Under the pieces are notes generated by a model. The model was not told where the DNA came from. It searched no databases and was given only the letters and a program-made list of their open reading frames with translations. Below are positions 1 to 14,928 of a stretch of DNA of 64,000 nucleotides, in pieces. The stretch's first letter is position 1. Each line of letters opens with the position of its first letter. A program made the position numbers and the translations under genes. This DNA is from Cherax quadricarinatus (taxonomy: Eukaryota > Arthropoda > Malacostraca > Decapoda > Parastacidae): the NCBI RefSeq assembly GCF_038502225.1, contig NC_091300.1, positions 48,646,537 to 48,710,536 of the forward strand, read 5' to 3'.

Positions 1-2101
1 TTCATGTAAGTACTGACACACTTCATTAATTAACAATACTAACCTTCATGTAAGTACTAACACACTTCATTAACAATACTAACCTTCATGTAAGTACTGA
101 CACACTTCATTAATTAACAATACTAACCTTCATGTAAGTACTAACACACTTCATTAACAATACTAACCTTCATGTAAGTACTGACACACTTCATTAATTA
201 ACAATACTAACCTTCATGTAAGTACTAACACACTTCATTAACAATACTAACCTTCACGTAGGTACTAACACACTTCATTATCAATACTAACCTTCATGTA
301 AGTACTGACACACTTCATTAACAATACTAACCTTCATGTAAGTACTAACACACTTCATTAACAATACTAACCTTCATGTAAGTACTAACACACTTCATTA
401 ACAATACTAACCTTCATGTAAGTACTAACACACTTCATTAACAATACTAACCTTCATGTAAGTACTGACACACTTCATTAACAATACTAACCTTCATGTA
501 AGTACTAACACACTTCATTAATTAACAATACTAACCTTCATGTAAGTACTAACACACTTCATTAACAATACTAACCTTCATGTAAGTACTGACACACTTC
601 ATTAATTAACAATACTAACCTTCATGTAGGTACTAACACACTTCATTAACAATACTAACCTTCATGTAAGTACTAACACACTTCATTAACAATACTAACC
701 TTCATGTAAGTACTAACACACTTCATTAACAATACTAACCTTCATGTAAGTACTGACACACTTCATTAACAATACTAACCTTCATGTAAGTACTGACACA
801 CTTCATTAACAATACTAACCTTCATGTAAGTACTAACACACTTCATTAACAATACTAACCTTCATGTAGGTACTAACACACTTCATTAACAATACTAACC
901 TTCACGTAGGTACTAACACACTTCATTAACAATACTAACCTTCACGTAGGTACTAACACACTTCATTAACAATACTAACCTTCATGTAAGTACTGACACA
1001 CTTCATTAACAATACTAACCTTCATGTAAGTACTAACACACTTCATTAACAATACTAACCTTCACGTAGGTACTAACACACTTCATTAACAATACTAACC
1101 TTCATGTAAGTACTGACACACTTCATTAATTAACAATACTAACCTTCATGTAAGTACTGACACACTTCATTAACAATACTAACCTTCATGTAAGTACTAA
1201 CACACTTCATTAACAATACTAACCTTCATGTAAGTACTAACACACTTCATTAACAATACTAACCTTCACGTAGGTACTAACACACTTCATTAACAATAGT
1301 AACCTTCACGTAGGTACTAACACACTTCATTAACAATACTAACCTTCATGTAAGTACTGACACACTTCATTAACAATACTAACCTTCATGTAAGTACTAA
1401 CACACTTCATTAACAATACTAACCTTCACGTAGGTACTAACACACTTCATTAACAATACTAACCTTCATGTAAGTACTGACACACTTCATTAATTAACAA
1501 TACTAACCTTCATGTAAGTACTGACACACTTCATTAACAATACTAACCTTCATGTAAGTACTAACACACTTCATTAACAATACTAACCTTCATGTAAGTA
1601 CTAACACACTTCATTAACAATACTAACCTTCATGTAAGTACTAACACACTTCATTAACAATACTAACCTTCATGTAAGTACTAACACACTTCATTAACAA
1701 TACTAATCTTCATGTAAGTACTAACACACTTCATTAACAATACTAACCTTCATGTAAGTACTAACACACTTCATTAACAATACTAACCTTCATGTAAGTA
1801 CTAACACACTTCATTAACAATACTAACCTTCACGTAGGTACTAACACACTTCATTAACAATACTAACCTTCATGTAGGTACTAACACACTTCATTAACAA
1901 TACTAACCTTCACGTAGGTACTAACACACTTCATTAACAATACTAACCTTCATGTAAGTACTAACACACTTCATTAACAATACTAACCTTCATGTAGGTA
2001 CTAACACACTTCATTAACAATACTAACCTTCACGTAGGTACTAACACACTTCATTAACAATACTAACCTTCATGTAAGTACTAACACACTTCATGTAGGT
2101 A
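1..2101. repeat. 40/44-bp minisatellite
   Basis: About 51 tandem copies of a 40-bp unit containing CATGTAAGTACTAACACAC and ending in TTAACAATACTAACC. A 44-bp variant has an extra ATTA (ATTAATTAACAAT). Recurrent substitutions are TAAGTACTGAC versus TAAGTACTAAC and CACGTAGG versus CATGTAAG. The array begins before the window and ends at about 2101 in unique DNA. The order of variants repeats at about 364 bp near 981-1620, so higher-order units exist. No coding capacity is evident. Confidence 0.97.
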
Positions 2102-2544
2102 CGATAATTAAGTGGTGAAATTCTGAAGTCTGCCGAAAGAGGATTTCTAAAGTTACCCATGGAGACAAATTTCAGTAATGGTCTACATAAAATTGAGCAT
2201 AAGACAACTGAACTTGTCAGTTGATCCACAAAGTTTCACTTAGTAATAATTGAACAGGGTTAAAATTTGAAGCCGGTTGGTTAAGGCGTCTCAAATTATG
2301 AACAAAATTCTAGAAGCAAGTTACAGAAATATAACATAAGAACACTTACTAATAAAAATGTGCCTGCTCAGGCAATGTATTCAACGGTTCACTAAACTAT
2401 TGAAAATTAAAAACTCTAAAATTTCTCAAATATTTTTTTTTTCAGCTATTTTCTCTTAAAATTTTTCTTAAATATCTCTTTCAATTTCCATTTATTTGTC
2501 AGAAAGCCAAATTTTATACAACTATAAAATTAATTTCTGATACG
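2102..2544. other. unassigned AT-rich DNA
   Basis: I see no convincing gene or repeat here. It separates the minisatellite from the Gypsy remnant and may belong to the same decayed LTR element. Confidence 0.5.
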
Positions 2545-3300
2545 TGGGATCAACATGTGTCCCATCTTGACTCCCTCTTTGAGAGGGTCAGATGAACTTT
2601 TAACCTGAGTAAGTTATCTTCTGGCCACTCTACTATTGTTTTTTTAGGTCATGAAATAAATAGTGGAAAAGTCGCACCTGAATTAGCCAAACTTGAGGCT
2701 ATTAAATCTATCTAATCCCTCATGATAACAAGTCCATGCAAAGGTTCTTGAGAATGATAGTGTTCTATAATTTTTTTTTGCAGAAACTTTGCAGATGTAG
2801 TAGCCGCCCTAACCTCACTTACATAAGAATAAATTTTGCTTGACCCCAAATTGTCAAGAGGCGTTTAACTGCGTTAAATGTCTTTTATGCACTGTACCCA
2901 TTCTTTTGTCTCCATATTTTTCAAAACCCTTTGTATTAATGGTTGAGGCTTATGATTCGGGGGTTGGGTCAATGTTACTATAAGCTTCTGTTGAGGGTGA
3001 TCTGCCACCTGTGGCGTACCTCTCAGTCAGGTACCAGGCGTATCAGTTGGCTTACTCTTCCACTGAAAAAAGAGGCTCTGGCATTGTACTTGCGATGGAG
3101 TATTTTGACGTATTCCAACTCAATACGTCACAAGTGGTCACTGTCGTCAGAGACCACACTCCTCTGACGTATCTATGTTCTGTGAAGAACACGAACACAA
3201 GCCTGATGAGGTGGGCATTAAGGATGAAATCTACAGCCTGTCCATACACCATATGGCCGGCAAAGATAATGTGCTGGCAGACATTATCTGACCATAAGTT
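2545..3300 (+). pseudogene. Ty3/Gypsy pol remnant (RT end and RNase H)
   Basis: In broken frames the plus strand encodes the end of a Ty3/Gypsy reverse transcriptase: W-x-x-H-x-x-H-L-x-x-L-F-E-R, then FLGHEINSGKVAPELAK, then an RNase H domain. Around 2940-3290 the RNase H part shows a D-S-G-V-G-like motif (weakened), the stretch PPVAYLS, a YSSTEK block, VVTVVRDHTPLTYLCSVKN, and a final ADTLSDH-like segment. Family knowledge places these blocks in chromovirus-like or Gypsy pol. Several stops and frameshifts make it non-functional. No integrase follows before a CR1-like element begins near 3430. Confidence 0.8.
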
Positions 3301-3546
3301 TTTTTTAAGTTATTGGACACTTGATTCGGTCTGCAAGTGTCTTGAACCTATGCTAGCCTTACTGTCTACTGTCTCGTTCTAAGGTTGTGTCTGAGAATTT
3401 TCTTGAGTTGAACAATACCTAATGAGCTGGATGATTGAGAGAAAAGGCAGTTCCATTAGTATTTTGTGCCATGGTGGCACACCACCCATGGAGGATGCCT
3501 GGTCCTCGTTATTAGAGCCCCTGGTAGAGGGGGCTGGTGGCATGTT

Positions 3547-4098
3547 AAGAGCATGATACATTTTATTCGGCGTATGAATGAATGCAACATACAGGGTTAT
3601 AAACTATTCCACACTGATAGGGTCAACAGGAAGGGTGGTGGAGTGGCGATGTATGTCAGAGAAAAATTAAATTGTTGTCTTAGACATGATATAAGATTAG
3701 AAACATCGAACGCAGAATCGGTTTGGCTTCAGTTTCTCGAGGGTCGTGACAAATTAATTTTGGGTGTGATTTATAGGCCCCCAAACCTTGGTAGGGAGTG
3801 CAATAAGCTGTTATGGGACGAAATTCATAAGGCATCTAGATATGAAAATGTTGTGATAATAGGAGATTTTGACTTTAGACAAATTGATTGGAACAATATG
3901 ACAGGAAATCTTGAGTCTAGTGACTTTCTTGATACGGTTTAGGATTGCTTTTTAGAACAGGTTGTGACAGAACCAACTAGAGGAAACAATCTGCTTGACT
4001 TGGTTCTTGCTAACAAAGATTCACTATTTAATAATCTTGAGGCTAATGATGAGCTTGGGGAAAGTGATCACAAATCACTTAGTTTCAGTATATCATAG
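3547..4098 (+). pseudogene. CR1-like APE endonuclease domain remnant
   Basis: Translation shows GGGVAMYVREKL, LILGVIYRPPN, a GDFDFRQIDWNN segment (the usual GDFN has become GDFD) and, after a stop at 3942, QVVTEPTRGNNLLDLVLAN and LGESDH. These are the apurinic endonuclease motifs of LINEs; GDFN and SDH contain catalytic Asp and His residues. The enzyme nicks target DNA to prime reverse transcription. The stop inside a conserved stretch (FLDTV-stop-DCFLEQ) and the altered GDFN show that it is dead. The N-terminal catalytic Asn/Glu motifs are not visible. Confidence 0.85.
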
Positions 4099-4716
4099 AA
4101 TTACCTAGATAACTGCAATCAAATCTCTGTCCCAGATTTTCGCTTGGCCGTCTTCATGGGACTGAAAAATTACTTGGGTTGGCTAAATTGAGATGGGTCA
4201 GGTAGGTGGTCTTTGTTGCCAATATGACGTTTTTCAGAGCATAGTTCTAGCTGCCCAGACAACTTTTGTTCCGAGTAGGGAAATTAGATCTAACAAAAAT
4301 GATCCTAAATGGATGAACAATAGATTAAAACATCTAATTGGTCAAAAGAGAGGCATATCTAGGCGTATCAGAAGAGGGGATGGGCAGTTAACAAATTAAT
4401 ATATTCAATTAAAGAGAGAAATAAAAAAAAAGGAATAAGAAAAGCAAAAAGAGATTATGAGGCTAAGGTCGCAAGGGATTCAAAGACTAACCCAAAAGGG
4501 ATCTTTCAGGTATACAGAAATAAGATTAGGGACAAGATTGGCCCACTTAAGAGTAACTCTGGTCAGATCACTGTCAGTGATAAGGATATGTGTGAAATTC
4601 TCAATACCTACTTCCTCTCAGTTTCCACCCAGGAAAATACTAGCGATATTCCTGAAATAATAGATTACGTATAACAGGATGATAATAAACTATGTACGAT
4701 TGCGGTAACTAGTGAC

Positions 4717-6192
4717 ATGGTCCTCAGAGAAATAGAGAAACTAAAACCTAACAAATCTCCAGGTCCTGATGAACTGTTTGCAAGGGTGTTAAAAGAATGT
4801 AAAGAGAAACTTAGCATACCTTTGGCTAATCTTTTTAACATATCACTACAAACTGGCATAGTGCCTGATAATTGGAAAATGGCAAGTGTAACACCTATTT
4901 ACAAGGCAGGTGACAGGTCCTTGGCTTCGAACTATAGACCAGTAAGCCTTACCTCCATAGTGGGAAAATTTATGGAATCAATAATTGCCGAAGCAATTCG
5001 CAACCATCTTGACAGGCACAGATTGATTAATGATTCTCAACACAGTTTTACGAATTTACTAACTTTTTTCACTAAGGTGTTTGAGGAGGTAGATCAAGGT
5101 AATGAATATGATATTGTGTATATGGACTTCAGTAAGGCTTTCGATAGAGTTCCACACCAGAGGCTATTGAGGAAACTTAGGACACACGGATTAGGAGGAG
5201 AAATTTTTTCCTGGGTAGAGACATGGCTGACAAATAGACAGCAGAGAGTTTGCATAAATGGGGAGAAATCATAATCGGGGAACGTCACAAGCGGTGTTCC
5301 TCAGGGGTCAGTGTTGGGCCCGTTGTTATTCACAATTTACATAAGCGACATAGATGAGGGAATAAATAGCGACATAAGCAAATTTGCTGATGACACTAAA
5401 ATAGGCCGTCCAATTCATTCTAATGAGGACATTAGAGCACTCCAGGATGATTTGAATAGACTGACGCAATGGTCGGAGAAGTGGAAGATGCAGTTTAATA
5501 TTGACAAATGCAAAGTTCTGAATGTTGGACAGTTAAATAACCATGCCACATATAAACTAAATAATGTAGATCTTAATACTACCGATTGCGAAAAGGATTT
5601 AGGAGTTCTGGTTAGCAGTAACCTAAAACCAAGACAACAGTGCATTAGTGTTCGCAGTAAAGCTAACAGAATTCTTGGCTTCATATCTAGAAGTATAAAT
5701 AATAGAAGTCCTCAGGTTGTTCTTCAACTCGATATATCCTTGGTTAGGCCTCATTTAGACTATTCTGCTCAGTTCTGGTCACCGGAGGGCAGAATGGATA
5801 TAAATGCTCTGGAAAACGTACAAAGGAGGATGACAAAGATGATCCCATGTATCAGAAATCTTCCCTATGAGGATAGACTGAAGGCCCTGAATCTGCACTC
5901 TCTCGAAAGGCGTAGAATTAGGGGGGATATGATCGAGGTGTATAAATGGAAAACAGGAATAAATAAAAGGGATGTAAATAGTGTGCTGAAAATTTCCAGC
6001 CAAGACAGGACTCGCAGCAATGGTTTCAAGTTGGAAAAATTCAGATTCAGGAAGGATATAGGAAAGCACTGGTTTGGTAATAGAGTTGTGGATGAGTGGA
6101 ACAAACTCCCGAGTACAGTTATTGAGGCTAAAACGTTGTGTAGTTTTAAAAATAGGTTAGATAAATACATGGGTGGGTGTGAGTGGGTGTGA
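4717..6192 (+). pseudogene. CR1-like reverse transcriptase remnant
   Basis: The reading starts with NKSPGPDELFARVLKE and passes YRPVSLTSIVGK, motif A (YMDFSKAFDRVPHQR), an in-frame TAA at about 5272, SGVPQGSVLGPLLFTIY (motif B), KFADDTKIG (motif C, catalytic DD) and a C-terminal domain with RPHLDYSAQFWSP and NKLPSTVIEAKT. All RT blocks are present, but the TAA between motifs A and B inactivates it, and about 10 residues around the usual QHGF block are lost. It reads on from the linker at 4193-4700. Confidence 0.9.
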
Positions 6193-6371
6193 ATTGGACC
6201 TGACTAGCTTGTGCTGCTGGGTCTGGTGCAGTGCTCCATCCTTGAGTGGGGATGACCAGACTGGGTGGGTCATTGGGATAATCCGGAGGGTAGGTCATTT
6301 GTCTAATCCGGGGGGGGGGAGACATGGACCTGCTCCGTATAGGTCAGTAGGCCTGTTGCAGTGTTCCTTCT

Positions 6372-6395
6372 TTCTTATGTTCTTATGTTCTTATG
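6372..6395 (+). repeat. CR1 3' terminal octamers (TTCTTATG)3
   Basis: Three exact TTCTTATG units end copy 1. The same octamer ends the sense tail of copy 3 (48700-48716) and resumes at 49079 beyond a later insertion. It is the family's 3' terminus. Confidence 0.85.
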
Positions 6396-6396
6396 T

Positions 6397-6920
6397 CACA
6401 CACCCATACAGGCATGCCTGTCGACCAGCGAGCCAGGTTCTAAGGGTTTAACGATCGAAGGGGCACCATTGTTATACTAGTACCTCGGTTCATCCAGCCA
6501 ATAACAAGGATGCCCGCCAAAGCTTTGAAGCGATGTGGTACACTTGTTAAACAACTTTGGCAGACTTGCCTTCACTGCTGGTTGTTCAGGCTCATCATAT
6601 TTTGTGCTTGCATTTGCCTCATTGATCACAGTGTCTCATGCTTGCTTTCACCTCAGTGTACATAGTATAAATACTGCACATAGGATATAATATTTGGTGA
6701 AGGAAATATAATTCAGTTATTGTCTGCTGTCTTTTGCTTGTTCCCAAGTGGTAATCGCAATGCAGGAAGGTGCGCAGACCATATCTACATCTGTGTTCAT
6801 AATAATCAACATAATCATTCCATTTCACTTACATACACTCCGTCAAACACATTCGTACACATAAACCCACACATATAGACATACACATACCATCCACATA
6901 TACATACCAGTCACATACTA
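6397..6920. other. unassigned, possibly LTR-like
   Basis: No ORF or known domain. A TATA-like TATAAATA lies at about 6666-6673, followed by a region resembling an LTR leader. It could be an LTR of the broken Gypsy element interrupted by CR1, but no paired copy is present to prove it. The last 80 bases are CA-rich and grade into (AC)n. Confidence 0.3.

Positions 6921-6962
<42 letters not shown>
6921..6962. repeat. (AC)n microsatellite
   Basis: Uninterrupted AC run immediately upstream of the first Jockey-like copy, as at 11226, 15428, 15779 and 61817. Confidence 0.97.
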
Positions 6963-6965
<3 letters not shown>

Positions 6966-8039
6966 TACACAGAATTTACAGACTGCAGAAGCTAGAGCAT
7001 CCTAACAGGATAAAACAAAAATTGGGATATCAACAGGTAGGACATAGAGGCAAGGAAACCAAGGTTAACGGGTCTGAGAAAGAAGAATGGACAGAGAGGC
7101 TCAAGAGCAAGATGGAAGAAAATTGAGAAAAAAAGGCTAAAGAAACTTTACAATACAATGGTAAAGGTATCTTCAGAGAGCAAGAACTGAAAGATAAGAG
7201 CTGTAACTGCTAAGGCAAAGATACAGAGCATGGTGGAAGAAATCGAAGTGCTGATGCAGGATATAAAGATTAGGACCGAAAGGAGCAAGGTAATGGAAAA
7301 AAGAGCATCAGAGGATAGTGTGGGGGCTGAAGAAGGGAAAGGAACTAAGAAGTCCCTTGCAGAAGTGACATCAAGCCACTGATACCAAGAAAAACAAGAA
7401 AAGAGATATTAAATCAGACCCAGAGATATGATGGGAAAAGAAATGGAAAGAAGAGTGGGAGAGGTCAATAATTATTCATGGGCTTTAGGAAGCTGAAGGA
7501 ATGACCTATGATGAAAGAAGACATTGGGAGAAAAATAAGACTGAGAGCCTCATCACAACAGCTAAGAAATTTTCACAGAATTGGGGGGAATTTGAGGGAA
7601 AAAAATTGCCAGTCAAATTGGCATCGAAGACAAAAGTGGTATGGAATAGGATGCTATAACAAAAACTATTTCTAAAGGATTCCCGAGATTCTCACCGAGT
7701 GTACCTCGACCACAACAGAACATGAAAAGAACAGGAACAACTGAGAGTAATTATAAAAAGACACCAGTGGAAGGAAACAGAGACAGAGCAGGCATCAACA
7801 GACAGGAAAGCTTGGACTCGAGGGGAATACCAAACATAAATGCTCACAGAACCCCCCCAATCCCTAACACCATATTCCAACCAAACACAATAATGAGAAA
7901 CATGCCACACTTCAGAGCCCCCCCCCCCTAGAATTAATACCACCGTTACAGCAGCCTTCTATAAAATCCCACCCTGCCTTCCACACCCCTAGTCCAAACC
8001 AACCAATCCCACCTCCCAGAATACAGTACTGGGAAGGAA

Positions 8040-8905
<866 letters not shown>

Positions 8906-9359
8906 GAAAAAAGTAAATGAAATGAAGGATCAAGTGACTACAAAATGCAGAGAGGCAGAGAAGTTCATACCAAGGAGTAACGGGGAAAATGGAAAGACCA
9001 GAGTCCATGGTTTACTTGGAGGTGTAAAGAGACTAAAGCCAAGTGAGCTAGTGGATGAAAAAATATAAAAGGCAAAGGACTCAAGAAAACAAGGACTTAA
9101 GAAGAAGAACCAGAAACGAATATGCATGGATAGAGACAGAGGCCCAGCGGCAGTACGAGAATGACATAGCATCGAAAGCCAAGTCACAACAGGTGGAAAA
9201 CAACAGACAAGGGCCAAGTAATCAGGCTGAGGAAGGAAGGATGGGAACTCATAAAGAATAACCAGAATATATATGAAGCACTTAGCACAAGTTTTAGAGA
9301 AGTATTCACAGTGGAGACAGAAATGTTTCCAGCAAATAGAGGAGGAAGGGTGCACCAGC

Positions 9360-10700
9360 AAGTACTGGACACACTGCACATAACCAAGGAGGAAGTGAAG
9401 ATACTACTAGGTGAACTAGATACTAGACAGTGGGCCCAGATAACATCTCTCCATGGGTCCTGTGAGTGTGACACTAGCAGCAGTATTCCATAATTCTATC
9501 GAAACAGGGCAACTACCTGATGTGTGAAATACTGCAAATATAGTTCCAGTTTTTAAGAAAGGAGATAGATAGGTAGCATTAGACTACAGACCTGTGTCAC
9601 CGACATGTATAATAATATGTAAAGTCATGGAGAAGATTATCGGGAGAAGAGTGGTGGAGCACAGAATAAATGATTGGATCCACACGTGACAATCATCTTT
9701 GATTTAGGAATGGGAAATCCTGTGTCACAAATCTACTTGAGTTCTACGACAAAATTACAGAAATGAGACAACAGAGCGAGGGATGGGTATACTGCATCTT
9801 TCTGGACTGTACAAAGACTTTAGACACTGTTCCAGAAAAGAGACTGGTTCAAAAAGTAAAGGAGCAGGCAGGAATAGTAGGGAAAGCACTGCAATGGATC
9901 AGGGAATACCTGACAGGAAGGAAACAACGTGTGTTGATATGTGATGAGGTGTCAGAATGCGCGCATGTGTTGAGTGGGGTTCCACAAGGGTCAGTCCAGG
10001 GTCTGGTGCTATTTCTTGTATATGTGAATGATATTATTCAAGGAATAGATTCAGAGGTATCCATATTTTCTGATGATGCGAAAATAATGAAAATATAAGC
10101 GGACGAAGATCAGATAAAATCCCAAGGGGATCTAGACAGGCTGCAAACCCGATCCTACAAATGGCTTCCGGAATTTAACTCCACAAAGTACAAAGTCATG
10201 AAGCTTGGGAAAGGACAAAGAAGACTGCAGACGAAGTACAGCCTATGGGTCAATGACTGCAAAACTCACTCAAGGAAAAAGATCTTTGGGTGAGCATCAT
10301 ACCGAGCACATCTCCATAGGCACACATCAGCCAAATTACCGCTGCAGTATATGAGGCGCCTGGAAAACCTAAGAATATCGTTTCGACATCTGAGTAAGGA
10401 GTCATTCACGACACTGTACACCATGTATGTGAGGCCCATTTTGGAGTATACAGCACCGATATGGAACCCACACCTGGTCAAACACGTCAAGAAATTGGAG
10501 GAAGGGTAAAAGTTTGCAACAAGATTAGTCCCGGAGCTAAGAGTTATGTCCAACGAGGAGATGTTATGGGAAATCAACCTGACGACACTGGAGGACAGGA
10601 TGGGCAGGAGAGACATGATAACGACGTATAAAATGGTGACCGGAATTAACAAAGAGGACAGGAGAAGAATGTTTCAGAGATAGGACACAGGAACAAGGGT
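9360..10700 (+). pseudogene. Jockey-like reverse transcriptase remnant
   Basis: Motifs in broken frames: PVFKKGD, a YRPVSPTC-like block, GFRNGKSCVTNLLEFYDKIT, motif A as FLDCTKTLDTVPEKR, motif B as SGVPQGSVQGLVLFLVYVND, and motif C as FSDDAKIMKI (FADD changed to FSDD). The C-terminal RPILEYTAPIWNPHLVKHVKKLE block is readable at 10430-10500. The first Asp of motif A and the DD of motif C survive, but stops at about 10098 and 10507 and several frameshifts inactivate it. Confidence 0.85.
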
Positions 10701-10930
10701 TGAGATTCTAGCTCAACTCAGTTGGGTCATAGGGATGTTAGGAAGTATTTCTTCAGCTTTAGAGTTGTCAGGAAGTGAAACAATCTGGAGAGTGAAGTAG
10801 TGGAGGAAGGATCCATTCATAGTTTTAAGACGAGGTACGATAAGGCTCTTGGAACAGAGATAGATTAGACGCAGTAGCGACAAGCGAAGAGGTGGAGCCA
10901 GGAGATGAGATCTGACGTCTGCAACCACAA

Positions 10931-12041
<1,111 letters not shown>

Positions 12042-12501
12042 GAGGGTTTAGAGAAGTCAAGAAATATGAAGTTTAAAGCTATGATAGTCCCCCCTCCCCA
12101 AGCTTTTTCTAGCCGTTTAGAACAAGTCATGTGATTTGAGAAAATACGTTTCTCAGTGGATATTATATATGTGGATTATTATTCTGTGTAACCTTTTTAA
12201 TTAATAAAAGAAAGGGAATAAATGTGCTCTTTGTCCGTTTAAATGCCCTGTTCTGGGGTACTTTCAGTCTCATTGGAATATCCCTTTATATTTTCCTAAA
12301 TATTGTCTAATATTCTTCTCAGTATCGATTAATATGCCTTACTTGGGATACTTCTATACAATCCTATAATATTTCTATGACCCAGATTTTTATTCCTAAT
12401 ATTCTTTAACCCTACTCCCTATGTTATCAGGTGATCTTGTATACCTGTCATTGTATGGTACAATCACATCTACATGCGTTATATAACCATACACAAACTG
12501 A

Positions 12502-13566
12502 AGATTAAGACACTTATGCAGCATATGGGAATCTTTATTCAGGAAACGTTTCGCCTCACAGTGGCTTCATCAGTCCAATACAAAGAGGAAGGCGTAAGGA
12601 GAGGAGGAGTGTGAGGTAATCAGTCCCTCGGCCTGGAGTCGATGTGTTCAGTCCATCAATCTTGTAGAATGTACAGCATAGGGCCGTAGACGTGGCTTAT
12701 ATACTGTAGTGAGGTGAGGTGAAGCAGGCGGAGGCGGGGTCATAGTGGTACCATCCACTAGTCGAAGTAGGTCTTTGTCCAAAGGTTGAACAAGTGTTGA
12801 AGATTTCTTTGTAACAAGATCCCATGATGCTGCAGTGTCTGACAGTTGTGATGAATGATGGTTTGAAAAACCGACAAGTTGAAGATTAAGACACTTATGC
12901 AGCATATGGGAATCTTTATTCAGGAAACGTTTCGCCTCACAGTGGCTTCATCAGTCCAATACAAAGAGGAAGGCGTAAGGAGAGGAGGAGTGTGAGGTAA
13001 TCAGTCCCTCGGCCTGGAGTCGATGTGTTCAGTCCATCAATTTTGTAGAATATACAGCATAGGACCGTAGACGTGGCTTATATACTGTAGTGAGGTGAAG
13101 TGAAGCAGGCGGAGGCGGGGTCATAGTGGTACCATCCACTAGTCAAAGTAGGTCTTTGTCCAAAGGTTTTTCAAACCATTCGTCACAACTGTCAGACACT
13201 GCAGCATCATGGGATCTTGTTACAAAGAAATCTTCAACACTTGTTCAACCTTTGGACAAAGACCTACTTCGACTAGTGGATGGTACCACTATGACTCCAC
13301 CTCCACCTGCTTCACCTCACCTCACTACAGTATATAAGCCACGTCTACGGCCCTATGCTGTACATTCTACAAGATTGATGGACTGAACACATCGACTCCA
13401 GGCCGAGGGACTGATTACCTCACACTCCTCCTCTCCTTACGCCTTCCTCTTTGTATTGGACTGATGAAGCCACTGTGAGGCGAAACGTTTCCTGAATAAA
13501 GATTCCCATATGCTGCATAAGTGTCTTAATCTTCAACTTGTCGGTTTTTCAAACCATCATTCATCA
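12502..13566. mobile_element. family-1 hammerhead repeat, inverted pair (two minus units, one plus unit)
   Basis: Two units of the 378-bp family (381 bp apart) read on the minus strand, followed by a fold-back at about 13167 into a plus unit ending at its usual terminus AACCATCATTCATCACA. A 14-bp target-site duplication (CATACACAAACTGA at 12488-12501 and 13567-13580) brackets it, and the uninterrupted sequence exists at 23265-23290. Motif positions: TCATCAG at 12567 and 12948 (minus), CTGATGA at 13461 (plus). Stem II has one A-A mismatch (GCCAC against GAGGC). Confidence 0.85.
13454..13498 (+). ncRNA. hammerhead-like motif, family 1 (weakened stem II)
   Basis: TATTGGA then CTGATGA, one A, stem II GCCAC/GAGGC with an A-A mismatch, GAAAC, GTT, then TCC and AATA to close stem I. 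The architecture is as in the 378-bp array. Catalysis is inferred only. Confidence 0.55.
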
Positions 13567-13970
13567 CATACACAAACTGACGTATCATGGTATTTTTGTT
13601 ACATAGACACCGGTCGAGCGTCACCAAAACATCATGAAGCCACCTGGCTAAATGAGCAATCCTGTGATTTTTGTAAAGCATTGTTGTTTAAGGTTGTGTA
13701 CAACAGAATCTACTAAATAGCTATCGATCTTTTATAGTTAATAATTTGAGTTACATACGGTATTCTTATGTTTCAAGAGAGAAGATTCAATTACGTTTCT
13801 TTCCATGACAGAACTGTTTGGTACAATAATTTGGGCAGCATCCCGTCCTGATGGGTGGTTAAAGATAGCGCTCGACTCCTGCCCTGTCGTGACGGAGTAT
13901 TTATGTTGGGCTATTCAGATTTCCAGAATTTTACCTGTTTGACCTATATATGAGAGAGAAAATAGAATGA

Positions 13971-13998
13971 TAGCGGCTCCAACAAAGCTGGAGCCGCT
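13971..13998. other. perfect short hairpin
   Basis: AGCGGCTCCA and TGGAGCCGCT are exact inverted 10-mers separated by seven bases. Context is PLE-derived DNA; function unknown. It could be a stem II-like structure, but no hammerhead core adjoins it. Confidence 0.6.
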
Positions 13999-14101
13999 GA
14001 TGATACTAAGAGAGCCAGCAACAGGAACTACACCCACACTGCGCTATTCTGAGAAAAAAACTTTCCTTCACTCCTTCAGCTGCAGCCTTCTAACATTGCA
14101 T

Positions 14102-14144
14102 AGCTCCTGATAACGCACTGAGAAGTGCGAAAGTACTTGAGCTA
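14102..14144 (+). ncRNA. hammerhead-like motif, family 6 (mutated core)
   Basis: AGCTC, CTGATAA (canonical CTGATGA with G8 changed to A), stem II GCACT-GAGA-AGTGC, GAAAG, TACTT, GAGCT. Stem I AGCTC/GAGCT and stem II are intact. The unpaired C3/A8 combination probably inactivates it. A better copy is at 27229-27270. Confidence 0.6.
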
Positions 14145-14167
14145 AAGATCGCCTGTCTGCGATTGTC

Positions 14168-14671
<504 letters not shown>

Positions 14672-14752
<81 letters not shown>
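14672..14752. repeat. (AT)n microsatellite
   Basis: AT run directly abutting the right terminus of MITE copy 1. Confidence 0.97.
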
Positions 14753-14759
<7 letters not shown>

Positions 14760-14928
14760 ATATATGCATATATACACACACACAATCAGGGGAAGCGTAT
14801 TTGCTAGAAAGAGGCACACAGGCTGGAGGCAGGAAGTGCCCCCAGGCATACAATTATCCATAGCCAGAAAGATTGAATATTATAGCATCAGAAGACAGCC
14901 CACTCACAAGTACTGATATTGTAGTATG
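14753..14928. other. unassigned DNA
   Basis: No gene or recognised repeat between the (AT)n run and the first (TG)n tail. Confidence 0.6.

Larger units (their letters stand above)
3430..6396 (+). mobile_element. CR1-like non-LTR retrotransposon, copy 1 (degenerate)
   Basis: A nearly complete but mutated CR1-type LINE: endonuclease (3547-4098), linker (4193-4700), reverse transcriptase (4717-6192), a short GT-rich 3' UTR and a terminal run of TTCTTATG octamers at 6372-6395. Ending in short 8-bp repeats instead of poly(A) is characteristic of CR1-clade elements. The N-terminus of the endonuclease is missing or unrecognisable, so the copy is 5' truncated. Stops at 3942 and 5272 and frame changes inactivate it. 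Two related copies lie at 32926 and 47211. Confidence 0.88.
12043..13960 (-). mobile_element. Penelope-like element 3' region, interrupted by a hammerhead repeat pair
   Basis: 12043-12501 and 13567-13960 together match the plus strand of 24690-25500 and the inverse of 22945-23722. In the minus strand of the 24.7-25.7 kb copy this sequence encodes the C-terminal part of a PLE GIY-YIG endonuclease (WDAAQIIVPNSSV, RNIIESSLLKHDKN) followed by its 3' UTR, so the present segment is the same part. It is split by the 1.07-kb insertion at 12502-13566, flanked by CATACACAAACTGA duplications. Non-functional. Confidence 0.75.

Noticed and set aside
6397..6920. 3' LTR of the Gypsy remnant
   Set aside because: TATA-like box only; no second LTR, TG..CA ends or primer-binding site could be identified.
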